From JABFWF01 sp035539135 (GTDB lineage: Bacteria; Pseudomonadota; Gammaproteobacteria; Xanthomonadales; Xanthomonadaceae): DNA of 64,000 nucleotides. The notes below the pieces were generated by a model, which did not search any database, was not told the origin of the DNA, and saw only the letters and a list, made by a program, of their open reading frames with translations. The stretch spans positions 124,001-188,000 of the forward strand of contig DATLJD010000014.1 in NCBI GenBank assembly GCA_035539135.1, written 5' to 3'. A program made the translations under genes and the position numbers. Positions 53,322-62,278 of this stretch are shown one piece after another; the stretch's first letter is position 1; each line of letters starts with the position of its first letter.

Positions 53322-53996
53322 ATGCGCAAGCTCGCCACGACCGCCCTGTGCGCCACCCTCGCCGGCGCCATGCTCGCCGGCTGCGCCACCTACACCGGGC
53401 AGACCGCCGACCCCAACGATCCGAACCGCACGCGCACCGGCGCGTTGATCGGCGCCGGCATCGGCGCGGTTGCGGGCCTGCTCAGCGGCAGCGACGCGGT
53501 CGAACGGCGCCAGCACGCGCTGGTCGGCGCCGGCGTCGGCGCACTCGCCGGCGGCGCGATCGGCGTCTACCAGGACCGCCAGGAGGCGGCGCTGCGCCAG
53601 CGCATGGCCGGCACCGGCGTGGACGTGGTGCGCAAGGGCGACAACATCACCCTCAACATGCCCGGAAACATCACGTTCGCCTTCGACAGCGCGAACCTGT
53701 CGCCGCAGTTCTACCCGGTGCTCGACAACGTCGCCGGCACCCTGGTGCAGTACAACCAGACCATGATCGAGGTCGCCGGCCACACCGACAGCGTCGGCGC
53801 CGAGGACTACAACCAGCGCCTGTCCGAGCAGCGCGCGCAGGCGGTGGCGAACTACCTGGCCGGCAAGGGCGTGATGCAGCAGCGCATGCTGGTGGTCGGC
53901 GCAGGCGAGACCCGCCCCGTCGCCAGCAACGAGACCGAGTCGGGCCGCGCGCAGAACCGCCGGGTCGAGATCACGATCGTGCCGGTGCAGGGCTGA
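53322..53996 (+). CDS. OmpA family lipoprotein (YiaD-like)
   Basis: A 224-residue outer-membrane lipoprotein. The signal ends GAMLAGC (Cys21). A glycine-rich segment follows with two glycine-zipper stretches (GALIGAGIGAVAGLL and ALVGAGVGALAGGAIG). The C-terminal OmpA domain (about 115-222) binds peptidoglycan, with NITFAFDSANLSPQFYPVLD, VAGHTDSVGAEDYNQRLSEQ and GRAQNRRVEI. The ribosome site is ACGGAG. A bidirectional terminator follows and is shared with the M3 peptidase gene. Confidence 0.93.
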   Translation: MRKLATTALCATLAGAMLAGCATYTGQTADPNDPNRTRTGALIGAGIGAVAGLLSGSDAVERRQHALVGAGVGALAGGAIGVYQDRQEAALRQRMAGTGVDVVRKGDNITLNMPGNITFAFDSANLSPQFYPVLDNVAGTLVQYNQTMIEVAGHTDSVGAEDYNQRLSEQRAQAVANYLAGKGVMQQRMLVVGAGETRPVASNETESGRAQNRRVEITIVPVQG

Positions 53997-54024
53997 GGCC
54001 CGGGCGCCGGTCCTCCGAGGCGAC

Positions 54025-54056
54025 AAAAAAAGGCCGGCAGCAATGCCGGCCTTTTT
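54025..54056. terminator. Bidirectional terminator between ompA-like and dcp genes
   Basis: A perfect 9-bp stem AGGCCGGCA / TGCCGGCCT with a GCAA loop, flanked by seven A on the left and five T on the right. Confidence 0.85.
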
Positions 54057-54107
54057 CGTTGGGCGGAAAAGCCGCCGGCGTACCGGCGGCTCGCCCCACG
54101 GCACCGC

Positions 54108-56330
54108 CTACTGCTGCGGCGGCGTCTGCGCCGGCTCCTGGTCCGGGGCCTTGGTGTCGTCCGCGCCGCCCGCGGTCAGGCCGCGGCGCTCGAGCAGCGG
54201 CTCGATGTACGGATCGCGCCCGGAGAAGTCCTTGAACAGCACCAGCGCGTCCTGGCTGCCGCCCTGCGAGAGCAGGGTGTCGCGGAAGTGCTGGCCGTTG
54301 GCGCGGGTCAGGCCGCCGTTCTGCTTGAACCACTCCACGCTGTCCGCGTCCAGCACCTCGGACCAGATGTAGGCGTAGTAGCCGGCCGCGTAGCCGCCCA
54401 TGATGTGGCTGAAGTAGGGCGTGCGGTAGCGCGGCGGCACCGGCGCGAAGTCGACGCCGTCCTTCTTCAGCGCGGCCGCCTCGAACGCCATCACGCCCGC
54501 CGCGTCCGGCACCTGTTCCGGCGCCAGCTGGTGCCAGTTCTGGTCGAGCATCGCGGCGCCGAGATACTCGGTAGTGGTGAAGCCCTGGTTGAACTTGCTG
54601 CTCGCCAACACCTTGTCCAGCAGTTCCTTCGGCATCGGCGCGCCGGTCTGGTAGTGCTTGGCGTAGTTGGCCAGCACGCTCGGCCAGTCGGCCCACATTT
54701 CGTTGACCTGCGAGGGATACTCGACGAAGTCGCGCGGCACGTTGGTACCGGAGAAGTAGGGGTACTTCACGTTCGAGAACATGCCGTGCAGGGCATGCCC
54801 GAACTCGTGGAACATGGTCGTCACCTCGTCCCAGGTCAGCAGGGTGGGCTGGCCTTCCGGCGGCTTGGGGATATTGAGGTGGTTGGCGACCACCGGCAGG
54901 AAGCCGAACAGCTCCGACTGGTCGACGTAGGAGTTCATCCACGCGCCGCCCTGCTTGCTCGGGCGCGCGTACATGTCGGAGATGAAGATCGCCAGCTGGC
55001 GGCCGTCCTTGTCGAACACGTCGAACACGCGCACGTCCGGCTCGTAGACGGGCAGGTCGTGGCGTTCCTTGAAGGTCAGCCCGAATTCCTGGTTGGCGGC
55101 GTAGAAGACGCCGTTCTGCTGCACGCTGTCGAGTTCGAAGTAGGGCTTGAGCTGCGACTCGTCGAAGTTGTAGCGGGCCTGGCGCACCTTCTCGGCGTAG
55201 TAGGCCCAGTCCCACGGCTCCAGCTTGAAGCTCGGCTCGCCCTTGGCCTGCTGTTCCTTGTCGATGATCGCCTGCATGTCGGCGGCCTCGCGCTTGGCGT
55301 TCGCGACCGCGGCCGGCGCCAGCTTGCCGAGCATGTCGTTGACCGCCTCGGGCGTCTTCGCGGTCTGGTCCTCGAGGCCGTAGGCGGCATAGGTCGGATA
55401 GCCGAGCAGGCGCGCCTTCTCCGCGCGCAGCTTGGCGACCTTGGCGACGATGCCGGTGTTGTCCCACTGGTTGCCGCGGCTGCCGCGCGAGATCGAGGCC
55501 TTGAAGATCTTCTCGCGCAGGGCGCGGTTGTCGAGGTAGGTCAGCGCCGGCTGGCCGGTGGTGTTCTGCAGCTCGATGACATACTTGCCCTCCAGGCCGC
55601 GGTCCTTGGCGGCCTTGGCGGCGGCGGCGACGTGCTCGTCGGGCAGGCCGGCGAGCTCCTCGCGGGTGTCGACCACCACCGCCAGGTCGTTGCGCTCGGC
55701 CAGCACGTTCTGGCTGAACTGGGTGCCCAGCGAGGCGAGCTCGGCGTTCATCGCCTTGAGCTTCGCCTTGTCGGCGTCGGACAGCTTGGCGCCGGCGCGC
55801 ACGAAGTCCTGGTAGTACTTCTCGACCAGGCGCACGCCCTGCGCGTCCAGGCCGAGCGAGGCGCGCTGGTCGTACAGCTTCTGCACCCGCGCGAACAGCT
55901 TCGGGTTGAGGTAGATCGCGTCGCGGTGCGCGGCGAACTTCGGCGAATACTGGGCGTCGAGCTTGTCGCGCGCGTCGTTGGTGTCGGCGCTGACCAGCGC
56001 GTAGAACACGGTCGCGGCGCGGGCGAGGGTGCGGCCCGACTTCTCCATCGCGACGATGGTGTTCTCGAAGGTGGGCGCGGCCTGCTGGTTCGCGATCGCT
56101 TCGACTTCCTTCAGTTGCTCGGCCATGCCGCGGTCGAACGCGGGGGCGAAATCGCTGTCGTGGATCTTGTCGAACTGCGGGTAGTGCAGCGGCAGCGGGC
56201 TGTCGGCGAAGAACGGATTGGCGGTCTGGTCGGGCACGGCGGTCGCGGGGGCAGTGGCGGTGGACTGGGCGTGGGCGGGCGCGGTGGCGGCCAGCGCCAG
56301 GGCCAGCGCGAGGGCGAGCGGGTGCTTCAT
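54108..56330 (-). CDS. dcp: M3 family peptidyl-dipeptidase, exported (Dcp type)
   Basis: A 740-residue zinc metallopeptidase that removes dipeptides from C-termini. The zinc motif is HEFGHALHGMFS (H508-E509-F-G-H512). The start at 56330 gives a signal peptide (MKHPLALALALALAATAPAHAQ), so the enzyme is exported to the periplasm, unlike cytoplasmic oligopeptidase A. Family landmarks include FENTIVAMEKSGRTL, AKTPEAVNDML and MMGGYAAGYYAYIWSEV-like IMGGYAAGYYAYIWSEVLDAD. The C-terminus is a short Gln/Pro/Asp tail. It stands alone. Confidence 0.93.
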   Translation of the reverse strand: MKHPLALALALALAATAPAHAQSTATAPATAVPDQTANPFFADSPLPLHYPQFDKIHDSDFAPAFDRGMAEQLKEVEAIANQQAAPTFENTIVAMEKSGRTLARAATVFYALVSADTNDARDKLDAQYSPKFAAHRDAIYLNPKLFARVQKLYDQRASLGLDAQGVRLVEKYYQDFVRAGAKLSDADKAKLKAMNAELASLGTQFSQNVLAERNDLAVVVDTREELAGLPDEHVAAAAKAAKDRGLEGKYVIELQNTTGQPALTYLDNRALREKIFKASISRGSRGNQWDNTGIVAKVAKLRAEKARLLGYPTYAAYGLEDQTAKTPEAVNDMLGKLAPAAVANAKREAADMQAIIDKEQQAKGEPSFKLEPWDWAYYAEKVRQARYNFDESQLKPYFELDSVQQNGVFYAANQEFGLTFKERHDLPVYEPDVRVFDVFDKDGRQLAIFISDMYARPSKQGGAWMNSYVDQSELFGFLPVVANHLNIPKPPEGQPTLLTWDEVTTMFHEFGHALHGMFSNVKYPYFSGTNVPRDFVEYPSQVNEMWADWPSVLANYAKHYQTGAPMPKELLDKVLASSKFNQGFTTTEYLGAAMLDQNWHQLAPEQVPDAAGVMAFEAAALKKDGVDFAPVPPRYRTPYFSHIMGGYAAGYYAYIWSEVLDADSVEWFKQNGGLTRANGQHFRDTLLSQGGSQDALVLFKDFSGRDPYIEPLLERRGLTAGGADDTKAPDQEPAQTPPQQ

Positions 56331-56486
56331 GCGGGCGGGTCCATGTCGAGACGGAACCACCAGCGTAGCGCACGGCTGGGGCGCGAGCCCATGACGAAAG
56401 GCAGGGGCGGGTCCCGGGCCCGTTCACCCTGTCACGACCGCGGTGGCGGCATCGTGATCGCTTCCTTCCACTTGCCGGAGGTTCCG

Positions 56487-56915
56487 ATGGACATCCGTTC
56501 GGTCATGACCGCCGATCCGGCCTGCTGCAATGCCGGCGCCACGCTGCGGGAGGTCGCGCTGATGATGCGCCAGAACGACTGCGGGGAAATTCCCGTGGTC
56601 GACGAGGCCAACAAGCCACTGGGCGTGATCACCGACCGGGACATCGCGGTGCGCGCGGTGGCCGACGGCGCGGACTCCGACAGCACCGTCGACGACTACA
56701 TGACCTCGCCGGTCACCACCATCCGCGAGGGGGCGAGCCTGGAGGATTGCGCCCGGCTGATGGGCGACAACCAGATCCGCAGGGTGGTCGTGGTCGACGC
56801 CCAGGGCTGCCTGACCGGCATCGTGGCCCAGGCGGACATCGCGCTGAGCGGCCGCGACGCCAGGACCGCCGAGGTGGTCAAGGAAGTGTCCGAGCCGTCG
56901 CTGTCCCGCCAGTAG
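56487..56915 (+). CDS. CBS-domain pair protein
   Basis: A 142-residue protein consisting of two CBS domains: residues about 7-60 (VMTADPACCNAGATLREVA, IPVVDEANKPLGVITDRDI) and about 72-125 (YMTSPVTTIREGASLEDCA, RRVVVVDAQGCLTGIVAQADIAL). Such stand-alone pairs bind adenine nucleotides or NADH, but the partner is not known. The start at 56487 is supported by GGAGG upstream. The neighbouring LysR gene is on the same strand 126 bp on, probably separately controlled. Confidence 0.9.
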   Translation: MDIRSVMTADPACCNAGATLREVALMMRQNDCGEIPVVDEANKPLGVITDRDIAVRAVADGADSDSTVDDYMTSPVTTIREGASLEDCARLMGDNQIRRVVVVDAQGCLTGIVAQADIALSGRDARTAEVVKEVSEPSLSRQ

Positions 56916-57041
56916 CGGTTTCCTCCGGCGGCACGGAGTTGCCGCCGGCGCCCTGCCGGTGCGGCCCGGAGGGACCGCGGGTTGCCAGCCCGGCGCAAAC
57001 GGGGTCTTAATGCGCGCCTCGCTTCCGCCGGCGCGCCCCCG

Positions 57042-57989
57042 ATGCAGGACCTCAACGATCTCCACTACTTCGCCATGGTCGTCGAGCACGGCGGCTTCGC
57101 CGCGGCCGAACGCGCGCTGGGCATTCCCAAGTCGCGCCTGAGCCGGCGCATCTCGCAACTGGAAAGCGACCTCGGCGTGCGCCTGCTGCAACGCTCCACC
57201 CGCCGCTTCGCGGTCACCGATATCGGCAACAGCATCTACCACCACGCGCAGGCGATGCTGGCCGAAGCGCAGGCCGCGCGCGAGGTCGTGGACCGCCTCA
57301 GCGCCGAGCCGCGCGGCGTGGTCCGGGTCAGCGTGCCGGTGGGCCTCGCCCAGCAGCAGCTGCCGAGCCTGCTGCCGGAATTCCTCGCCCGCCATCCGCA
57401 GGTGCGCCTGCAACTGCACGTCAGCAATCGCCGCGTCGACCTGATCAACGAAGGCTTCGACGTGGCCCTGCGCGTGCGCACCCGCTTCGACGACGACGGC
57501 AGCCTGGTGATGCGCAGCTTCGGCCAGATCCAGGAACTGCTGGTGGCCAGCCCGAAGTACCTGGACCGGATGGGCCGCCCGCGCGATCCGGACGAGCTGG
57601 CCGAGCACGTCACCCTCAGCATCAACGAGGACGAGGCGCGCCAGCGCTGGGAACTGCACGGCCCGGCCGGCGAGGTGCGGCGGGTGGAACTCAAGCCGCG
57701 CGTGTCCGGCTTCGACTTCCCGATGCTGCGCTCGCTTGCGGAACAGGGCGTGGGCATCACCCTGCTGCCGGAAACGCTGTGTGCCGATGCCGTGCGCACC
57801 GGCGAGCTGGAGGTGGTGCTGCCCGACTGGCGGCTGCCGCAGGGCATCTGCCACGCGGTGTTCGCATCCCGCCGCGGCCTGCTGCCGGCCGTGCGGGTCT
57901 TCATCGACTTCCTCGCCGAACGGCTGCCGCCGCTGCTGGCGGAGGCGCGGCTGGAATGCGCGGAGTGCAGGAAGACGGGAGTGAAGTAG
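57042..57989 (+). CDS. LysR family transcriptional regulator
   Basis: A 315-residue LysR regulator. The helix-turn-helix is at about 5-65 (DLNDLHYFAMVVEHGGFAAA, LGIPKSRLSRRISQLESDLG). The effector domain (about 92-295) includes VRVSVPVGLAQQQLPSLLPEFLA. It belongs to the large CrgA/DsdC-like group that often controls a divergent oxidoreductase, but no such gene is adjacent here; the neighbour upstream is a CBS protein in the same direction. The last 15 residues are Cys-containing (ECAECRKTGVK). The target is unknown. Confidence 0.9.
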   Translation: MQDLNDLHYFAMVVEHGGFAAAERALGIPKSRLSRRISQLESDLGVRLLQRSTRRFAVTDIGNSIYHHAQAMLAEAQAAREVVDRLSAEPRGVVRVSVPVGLAQQQLPSLLPEFLARHPQVRLQLHVSNRRVDLINEGFDVALRVRTRFDDDGSLVMRSFGQIQELLVASPKYLDRMGRPRDPDELAEHVTLSINEDEARQRWELHGPAGEVRRVELKPRVSGFDFPMLRSLAEQGVGITLLPETLCADAVRTGELEVVLPDWRLPQGICHAVFASRRGLLPAVRVFIDFLAERLPPLLAEARLECAECRKTGVK

Positions 57990-58006
57990 GGGTGCCCGGA
58001 GAAGAG

Positions 58007-58030
58007 AAACGGGCCGCGAGGCCCGTTTTT
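58007..58030. terminator. Bidirectional terminator between LysR gene and tRNA-Ser
   Basis: A perfect 9-bp stem AAACGGGCC / GGCCCGTTT with a GCGA loop and further T on the plus strand. On the minus strand it terminates tRNA-Ser. Confidence 0.8.
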
Positions 58031-58034
58031 CCTG

Positions 58035-58126
<92 letters not shown>

Positions 58127-58235
58127 AGTTGTCGTTCCTTCCGGGTTGCTCGGCTATCCCTGGGCCTCGCCCCTCCGGCGCTGCGCGCCTGCGGGGCCAG
58201 CCTGTGGCTGTCCGGATTCGCTCCCGGCGAATCCG
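58127..58235 (-). repeat. Three-hairpin element T2 next to tRNA-Ser(TGA)
   Basis: The element lies between the decayed and intact tRNA-Ser copies. Its hairpins are 58214-58234 (GGATTCG / CGAATCC), 58198-58210 (CAGCC-TGT-GGCTG) and 58177-58189 (GGCGC-TGC-GCGCC). Order and flanking bases (TCCGGACAGCC on the minus strand, GGGGCGAGGC) match element T1 at 48206-48290, while the arms differ and still pair. Confidence 0.7.
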
Positions 58236-58305
58236 TCGAACCCACGGTGACATCGCTGCCACGGCGGTTTGCAGACCGCTGCTTAAACCACCCGGCCACC
58301 TCACC
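58236..58305 (-). pseudogene. Decayed tRNA-Ser copy
   Basis: About 70 bases closely match the tRNA-Ser(TGA) from its 5' end through the variable arm to the T-loop. The anticodon loop has lost a base and reads CTGCAA between the conserved GCGGT and ACCGC stems, a base is missing in the D-arm (TTTAAGCAG for TTTAAGGCAG), and the acceptor 5' strand is altered. The 3' half of the T-arm and the acceptor 3' strand are replaced by element T2. It cannot fold as a functional tRNA. Confidence 0.85.
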
Positions 58306-58448
58306 CAAGGCGCATTCTAGCCAGCGGAGGGCGCGAGACCGACGTCGGATTGGGAATTTCCTGACAGCCCGGCGCGCCCGCCGCGATTGTCCCGGCCGGC
58401 GGCGGCTCTTAGTCTTGCCGGCGGGGAGAGGTTCATGGAGGGGCGAGG
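58306..58448. other. Intergenic space before the GacA-like regulator
   Basis: No gene is seen in these 143 bases. They must contain the promoter of the response regulator, but I find no convincing hexamer pair. A GGGGAGAGG purine stretch about 20 bases before the start may aid ribosome binding. Confidence 0.4.
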
Positions 58449-59096
58449 ATGACGATCCGGGTGTTCCTGCTGGACGACCACGCGCTGGTGCGGGTGGGCA
58501 TGCGCATGATCCTGTCGGGGGAGACCGACATCGAGGTGGTCGGCGAGGCGGACAGCGGCGAGGAGGCACTGCCGCAGATTCGCCGGCTCAAGCCGGACGT
58601 CGTGCTCTGCGACCTGCACCTGCCCGGCCTGAGCGGGCTGGAGATCACCGAGCGGATCGTGCGCGGCCAGGACGGTACCCGGGTCATCGTGGTGTCGGTG
58701 CTGGAGGACGGGCCGATGCCCAAGCGCCTGCTCGAGGCCGGCGCCTCGGGCTACGTCGGCAAGGGCGGCGACGCCGCCGAGCTGCTGCGCGCGGTGCGCG
58801 ACGTCGCCCGCGGCAAGCGCTACCTCGCCGCCGGCATCGCGCAGAACCTGGCGCTGTACGGGCTGGACGGCGGCAACACGCCGTTCGACGCGCTGTCGCC
58901 GCGCGAACTGGAGATCGCCATGCTGCTGATCCAGGGCCTGCGCCAGGACGACATCGCGACCCGCCTCAGCCTGAGTCCGAAGACGGTCAACACCCACAAG
59001 TCGCGCCTGTTCGAGAAGCTCGAGATCCACGACACCATCGCCCTGGCGCGGCTGGCGGCGCAGCACGGGATCGCGGATCCGGCGCACGCGCTGTAG
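58449..59096 (+). CDS. Response regulator, NarL/FixJ family (GacA/UvrY-like)
   Basis: A 215-residue two-component regulator. The receiver domain has the acidic pair D9-D10, the phosphorylation site D55 (VVLCDLHLPGLSG) and the lysine in GYVGKGGD. The LuxR-type helix-turn-helix (about 145-205) reads SPRELEIAMLLIQGLRQDDI and SLSPKTVNTHKSRLFEKLEI. The pattern is that of GacA/UvrY, which control carbon storage via small RNAs in gammaproteobacteria. No histidine kinase is adjacent. Confidence 0.92.
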   Translation: MTIRVFLLDDHALVRVGMRMILSGETDIEVVGEADSGEEALPQIRRLKPDVVLCDLHLPGLSGLEITERIVRGQDGTRVIVVSVLEDGPMPKRLLEAGASGYVGKGGDAAELLRAVRDVARGKRYLAAGIAQNLALYGLDGGNTPFDALSPRELEIAMLLIQGLRQDDIATRLSLSPKTVNTHKSRLFEKLEIHDTIALARLAAQHGIADPAHAL

Positions 59097-59199
59097 CGGG
59101 GGCGCCCGCTGGGGACGGGTTTCCACAGCGCAGGCGGGGGCGGGCGGGCCCAGGCCCCGGGCCCCATCTAAGGGCCAACGGACAGTCGGGCTTGTAACG

Positions 59200-59224
59200 A
59201 AAACACCCGGCTTGCGCCGGGTGT
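59200..59224 (-). terminator. Terminator of rne
   Basis: A perfect 9-bp stem ACACCCGGC / GCCGGGTGT with a TTGC loop, followed on the minus strand by a T-rich tail (TTTTCGTT). Confidence 0.75.
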
Positions 59225-59236
59225 CTTGCGATGGGA

Positions 59237-62200
59237 TCAGGCGCTGTGCGATTCCGGTCGCTCGCGCAGTTCCTCCCTCGGCGCCTCGTCGATCTGGGCG
59301 GCGGCATCCGCTGCCGCCTCTACCGGATCGGCGGACGCGCCGTTGGCGGCCGGCAGATGGTCGAACAGGCCGGGCGCCTGCGCGATCTCGGCCGGTGCCC
59401 CTTCCGGCACCCCGACCGCGGCACTGTCCGCCGCGGCGAAGCTTGCCGGCTCCAGCGTTGGCGCGGGGTCGACCGGGGCGGGCGGAGCGCTCGCGGCCGC
59501 CTCGTCCAGGTGCGCAGGCATCGCGGCTTCTTCGCTCGCGTGTTCGACGTCGTCGTCGGCGGACGCCTCCGGCTGCACGGCGTCGTCGGCGCGCGCGGAC
59601 GCCGTCGGCTGGGTGGCGCCCGGGGCTTCGCCGGCCGCAGCCGGCGTCTCGGCCTGCACCGCGCGCACCGTTCCGGCGGCGTCGGCCGCGAGGGTGGCGG
59701 CCACCGCCATGTCGACGGCGGGGCGCTGCGCTTCGACCGCGGCCTGCGGCAGCTGCACGGGCGTGTTCACCGGCGCCGGGCTCGCCTGCACGGGCGTGGC
59801 CGCCGATGCGGGAATCGCCGCCTGCGTGGCCGCGCCCGTCGGCGTGCTCGCGCGAGGCTCCTCGCGCGCCGCCCCGGGGAGCGCCGGGGTCTCCGCGTCG
59901 TCCTCGAAATCGAACTCGGGTTGCGAACGCTGCGGGCCGGCGATCTCTTCGTCCAGCGCGTCGATCGCGTCCTGCTGCGCGCTCTCGACGGCCTGGGCAT
60001 CCGCGCCACCGCGACGGCGACGACGCCCGCCGCGACGGCCGCGGCGGCGACGGCCGCCTTCGGCCGACGCGCCTTCACCCTGGTCGGTTGCCGCGGGTGC
60101 GGGTTCCGTGACCGGCGGTGCGCCGGCACCGACGGGCGTCGCGGGCACCGTCGCGGTATCGGCGACCGCCGCCGCCACCGCGGCCGCCTGCAACGCCGGA
60201 TCGGCCACGTCGGCCTCGCCGCGCTGCGGGCGCGGCGGCCTGGGCTGCTGCGGCTGCGGCGCCAGCTGGCGCTCGTCCTGCGGCTTCTGCTTCTGCGGCT
60301 GCTGCTTCTGCTGCGGGGCCTGCTGCGGTTGCTGCGGCTTCTGCTTCTGCGGCTGCTGCTGCGCCGGCTTCTGCTCGTTGCGGGCCTGCTTGCCCTGCTG
60401 CTGGTTGCGGCGACTGTCGTCGCGGCGGGCGTCGTCACGACGGCCTTCCTCGCGACGCTGGTCGCGGCCGGGCTTGTTGCGGTCGCGGCGGTTGCGCTCG
60501 TTGCGGCCGCGCTCGTCGCGGCCAGCGGGCGCGGGCGCCGGACGGGCCGCCGGCGCCGGTGCGAACAGGCCGCGCAGCCAGCCCATCAGGCCGCCGCCGG
60601 CCGGGGTCGCGACGGGCGCCGCCACCGGCGCGGGGGCCGGGGCGGGCGCTTCCTCGCGCGGCTCGCGCACGGGCGCGGGCTGCGCCGGCTTGACGTTGGT
60701 CACCGCCGGCGCGGCGGGGACGTTGAGGTTGGCCTTGGTCAGCGCGATCGTCGCCAGCTTGCGCGGGGTGCCGCGCTGGTAGCTCGGCTTGCTGGATTCC
60801 TCGCCGAGCTCGTTCTCGCGAATGCGGGTGACCTCGTAATGCGGGGTCTCCAGCTGGTCGTCGGCGACGATCACGATCGGCGCGTCGTGGCGCTGTTCGA
60901 TCTCGCTCAGCGCGCGGCGCTTCTCGTTGAGCAGGTAGTTGGCGATCTCCACCGGGGCCTGCACCAGCACCTGGCCGGTGTTGTCCTTCATCGCGTGCTC
61001 CTCGGCGACGCGGATGATGGACAGCGCCAGCGACTCCACGCTGCGCATGCGGCCGTGGCCGTCGCAACGCGGGCAGACGATCTGGCTGGCCTCGCCCAGG
61101 CTCGGGCGCAGGCGCTGCCGGCTCATTTCCATCAGGCCGAACTTGGAGATGCGGCCCAGCTGCACCCGCGCGCGGTCCGAGCGCAGCGCGTTCTGCAGGC
61201 GGTTCTCCACCTCGCGCTGGTGCTTGTTCGACGCCATGTCGATGAAGTCGATCACCACCAGGCCGCCGAGGTCGCGCAGGCGCAGCTGGCGGGCGACTTC
61301 CTCGGCCGCCTCCAGGTTGGTGTGGAACGCGGTTTCCTCGATGTCGCCGCCCTTGGTGGCGCGCGCCGAGTTGACGTCGATCGCGGTGAGCGCCTCGGTC
61401 TGGTCGATCACCAGCGCGCCGCCCGACGGCAGGCGCACGTTGCGCTCGTAGGCGTTCTCGATCTGCGACTCGATCTGGAAGCGGTTGAACAGCGGCACGT
61501 CGTCGGTGTAGTGCTTGAGCTTGCGCAGGTTGTGCGGCATCACCTGTTCGACGAACTCGCGCGCCTCGTCGTACATCTCCCTGGTGTCGACCAGGATCTC
61601 GCCGATGTCCGGGCGCATGTAGTCGCGCAGCGCGCGGATGATCAGCCGCGACTCCTGGTAGATCAGGAACGGCGCCGGCCTGGTCAGCGCGGCTTCGGCG
61701 ATCGCCCTCCACACGCTTAGCAGGTAATCGAGGTCCCACTGCAGTTCCTCGGCGTCGCGGCCGACGCCGGCGGTACGGATGATCACGCCCATCTCGTCGG
61801 GGATGTTCAGCGCGTCCATGGCGCGCTTGAGCTCGGCGCGGTCCTCGCCCTCGATCCGGCGCGAAACGCCGCCGGCGGTGGGCGAGTTCGGCATCAGGAC
61901 CATGTAGCGGCCGGCCAGCGAGATGAACGTGGTCAGGGCGGCGCCCTTGTTGCCGCGCTCCTCCTTGTCCACCTGGACCACGACTTCCTGGCCCTCGCGC
62001 AGGAGCTCCCTCAGGCCGGCCTTGTGGTGGTCGACCCCGGCGGCAAAGTAGTCGCGGGAGATTTCCTTGAGCGGCAGGAAGCCGTGGCGCTCGGCGCCGT
62101 AGTCGACGAAGGCCGCTTCCAGCGAGGGCTCGAGCCGGGTGATGCGGCCCTTGTAGATGTTGGACTTCTTCTGTTCCTTCGACGGTTGCTCGATGTCGAT

Positions 62201-62278
62201 GTCGTAGAGCGTCTGGCCGTCGACGATCGCCACGCGCAGTTCCTCTGCCTGCGTGGCATTGATCAGCATGCGTTTCAT
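59237..62278 (-). CDS. rne: Ribonuclease E
   Basis: A 1013-residue endoribonuclease, the core of the RNA degradosome. The catalytic half (about 1-520) has MKRMLINATQAEELRVAIVDG, the S1 domain (NIYKGRITRLEPSLEAAFVDYG), the DNase I-like catalytic segments (TAIDVNSAR and GGLVVIDFIDM, carrying the two metal-binding Asp), and the Zn-link CPRCDGHG. The C-terminal half is disordered: an Arg/Asp-rich RNA-binding stretch (about 600-650), a Gln/Lys/Pro repeat stretch (KQKPQQPQQAPQQKQQPQKQ), an RRRRGRRGG-type patch, and an acidic Ala-rich tail. The 426-bp leader has strong hairpins that could serve autoregulation. Confidence 0.95.
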   Translation of the reverse strand: MKRMLINATQAEELRVAIVDGQTLYDIDIEQPSKEQKKSNIYKGRITRLEPSLEAAFVDYGAERHGFLPLKEISRDYFAAGVDHHKAGLRELLREGQEVVVQVDKEERGNKGAALTTFISLAGRYMVLMPNSPTAGGVSRRIEGEDRAELKRAMDALNIPDEMGVIIRTAGVGRDAEELQWDLDYLLSVWRAIAEAALTRPAPFLIYQESRLIIRALRDYMRPDIGEILVDTREMYDEAREFVEQVMPHNLRKLKHYTDDVPLFNRFQIESQIENAYERNVRLPSGGALVIDQTEALTAIDVNSARATKGGDIEETAFHTNLEAAEEVARQLRLRDLGGLVVIDFIDMASNKHQREVENRLQNALRSDRARVQLGRISKFGLMEMSRQRLRPSLGEASQIVCPRCDGHGRMRSVESLALSIIRVAEEHAMKDNTGQVLVQAPVEIANYLLNEKRRALSEIEQRHDAPIVIVADDQLETPHYEVTRIRENELGEESSKPSYQRGTPRKLATIALTKANLNVPAAPAVTNVKPAQPAPVREPREEAPAPAPAPVAAPVATPAGGGLMGWLRGLFAPAPAARPAPAPAGRDERGRNERNRRDRNKPGRDQRREEGRRDDARRDDSRRNQQQGKQARNEQKPAQQQPQKQKPQQPQQAPQQKQQPQKQKPQDERQLAPQPQQPRPPRPQRGEADVADPALQAAAVAAAVADTATVPATPVGAGAPPVTEPAPAATDQGEGASAEGGRRRRGRRGGRRRRRGGADAQAVESAQQDAIDALDEEIAGPQRSQPEFDFEDDAETPALPGAAREEPRASTPTGAATQAAIPASAATPVQASPAPVNTPVQLPQAAVEAQRPAVDMAVAATLAADAAGTVRAVQAETPAAAGEAPGATQPTASARADDAVQPEASADDDVEHASEEAAMPAHLDEAAASAPPAPVDPAPTLEPASFAAADSAAVGVPEGAPAEIAQAPGLFDHLPAANGASADPVEAAADAAAQIDEAPREELRERPESHSA

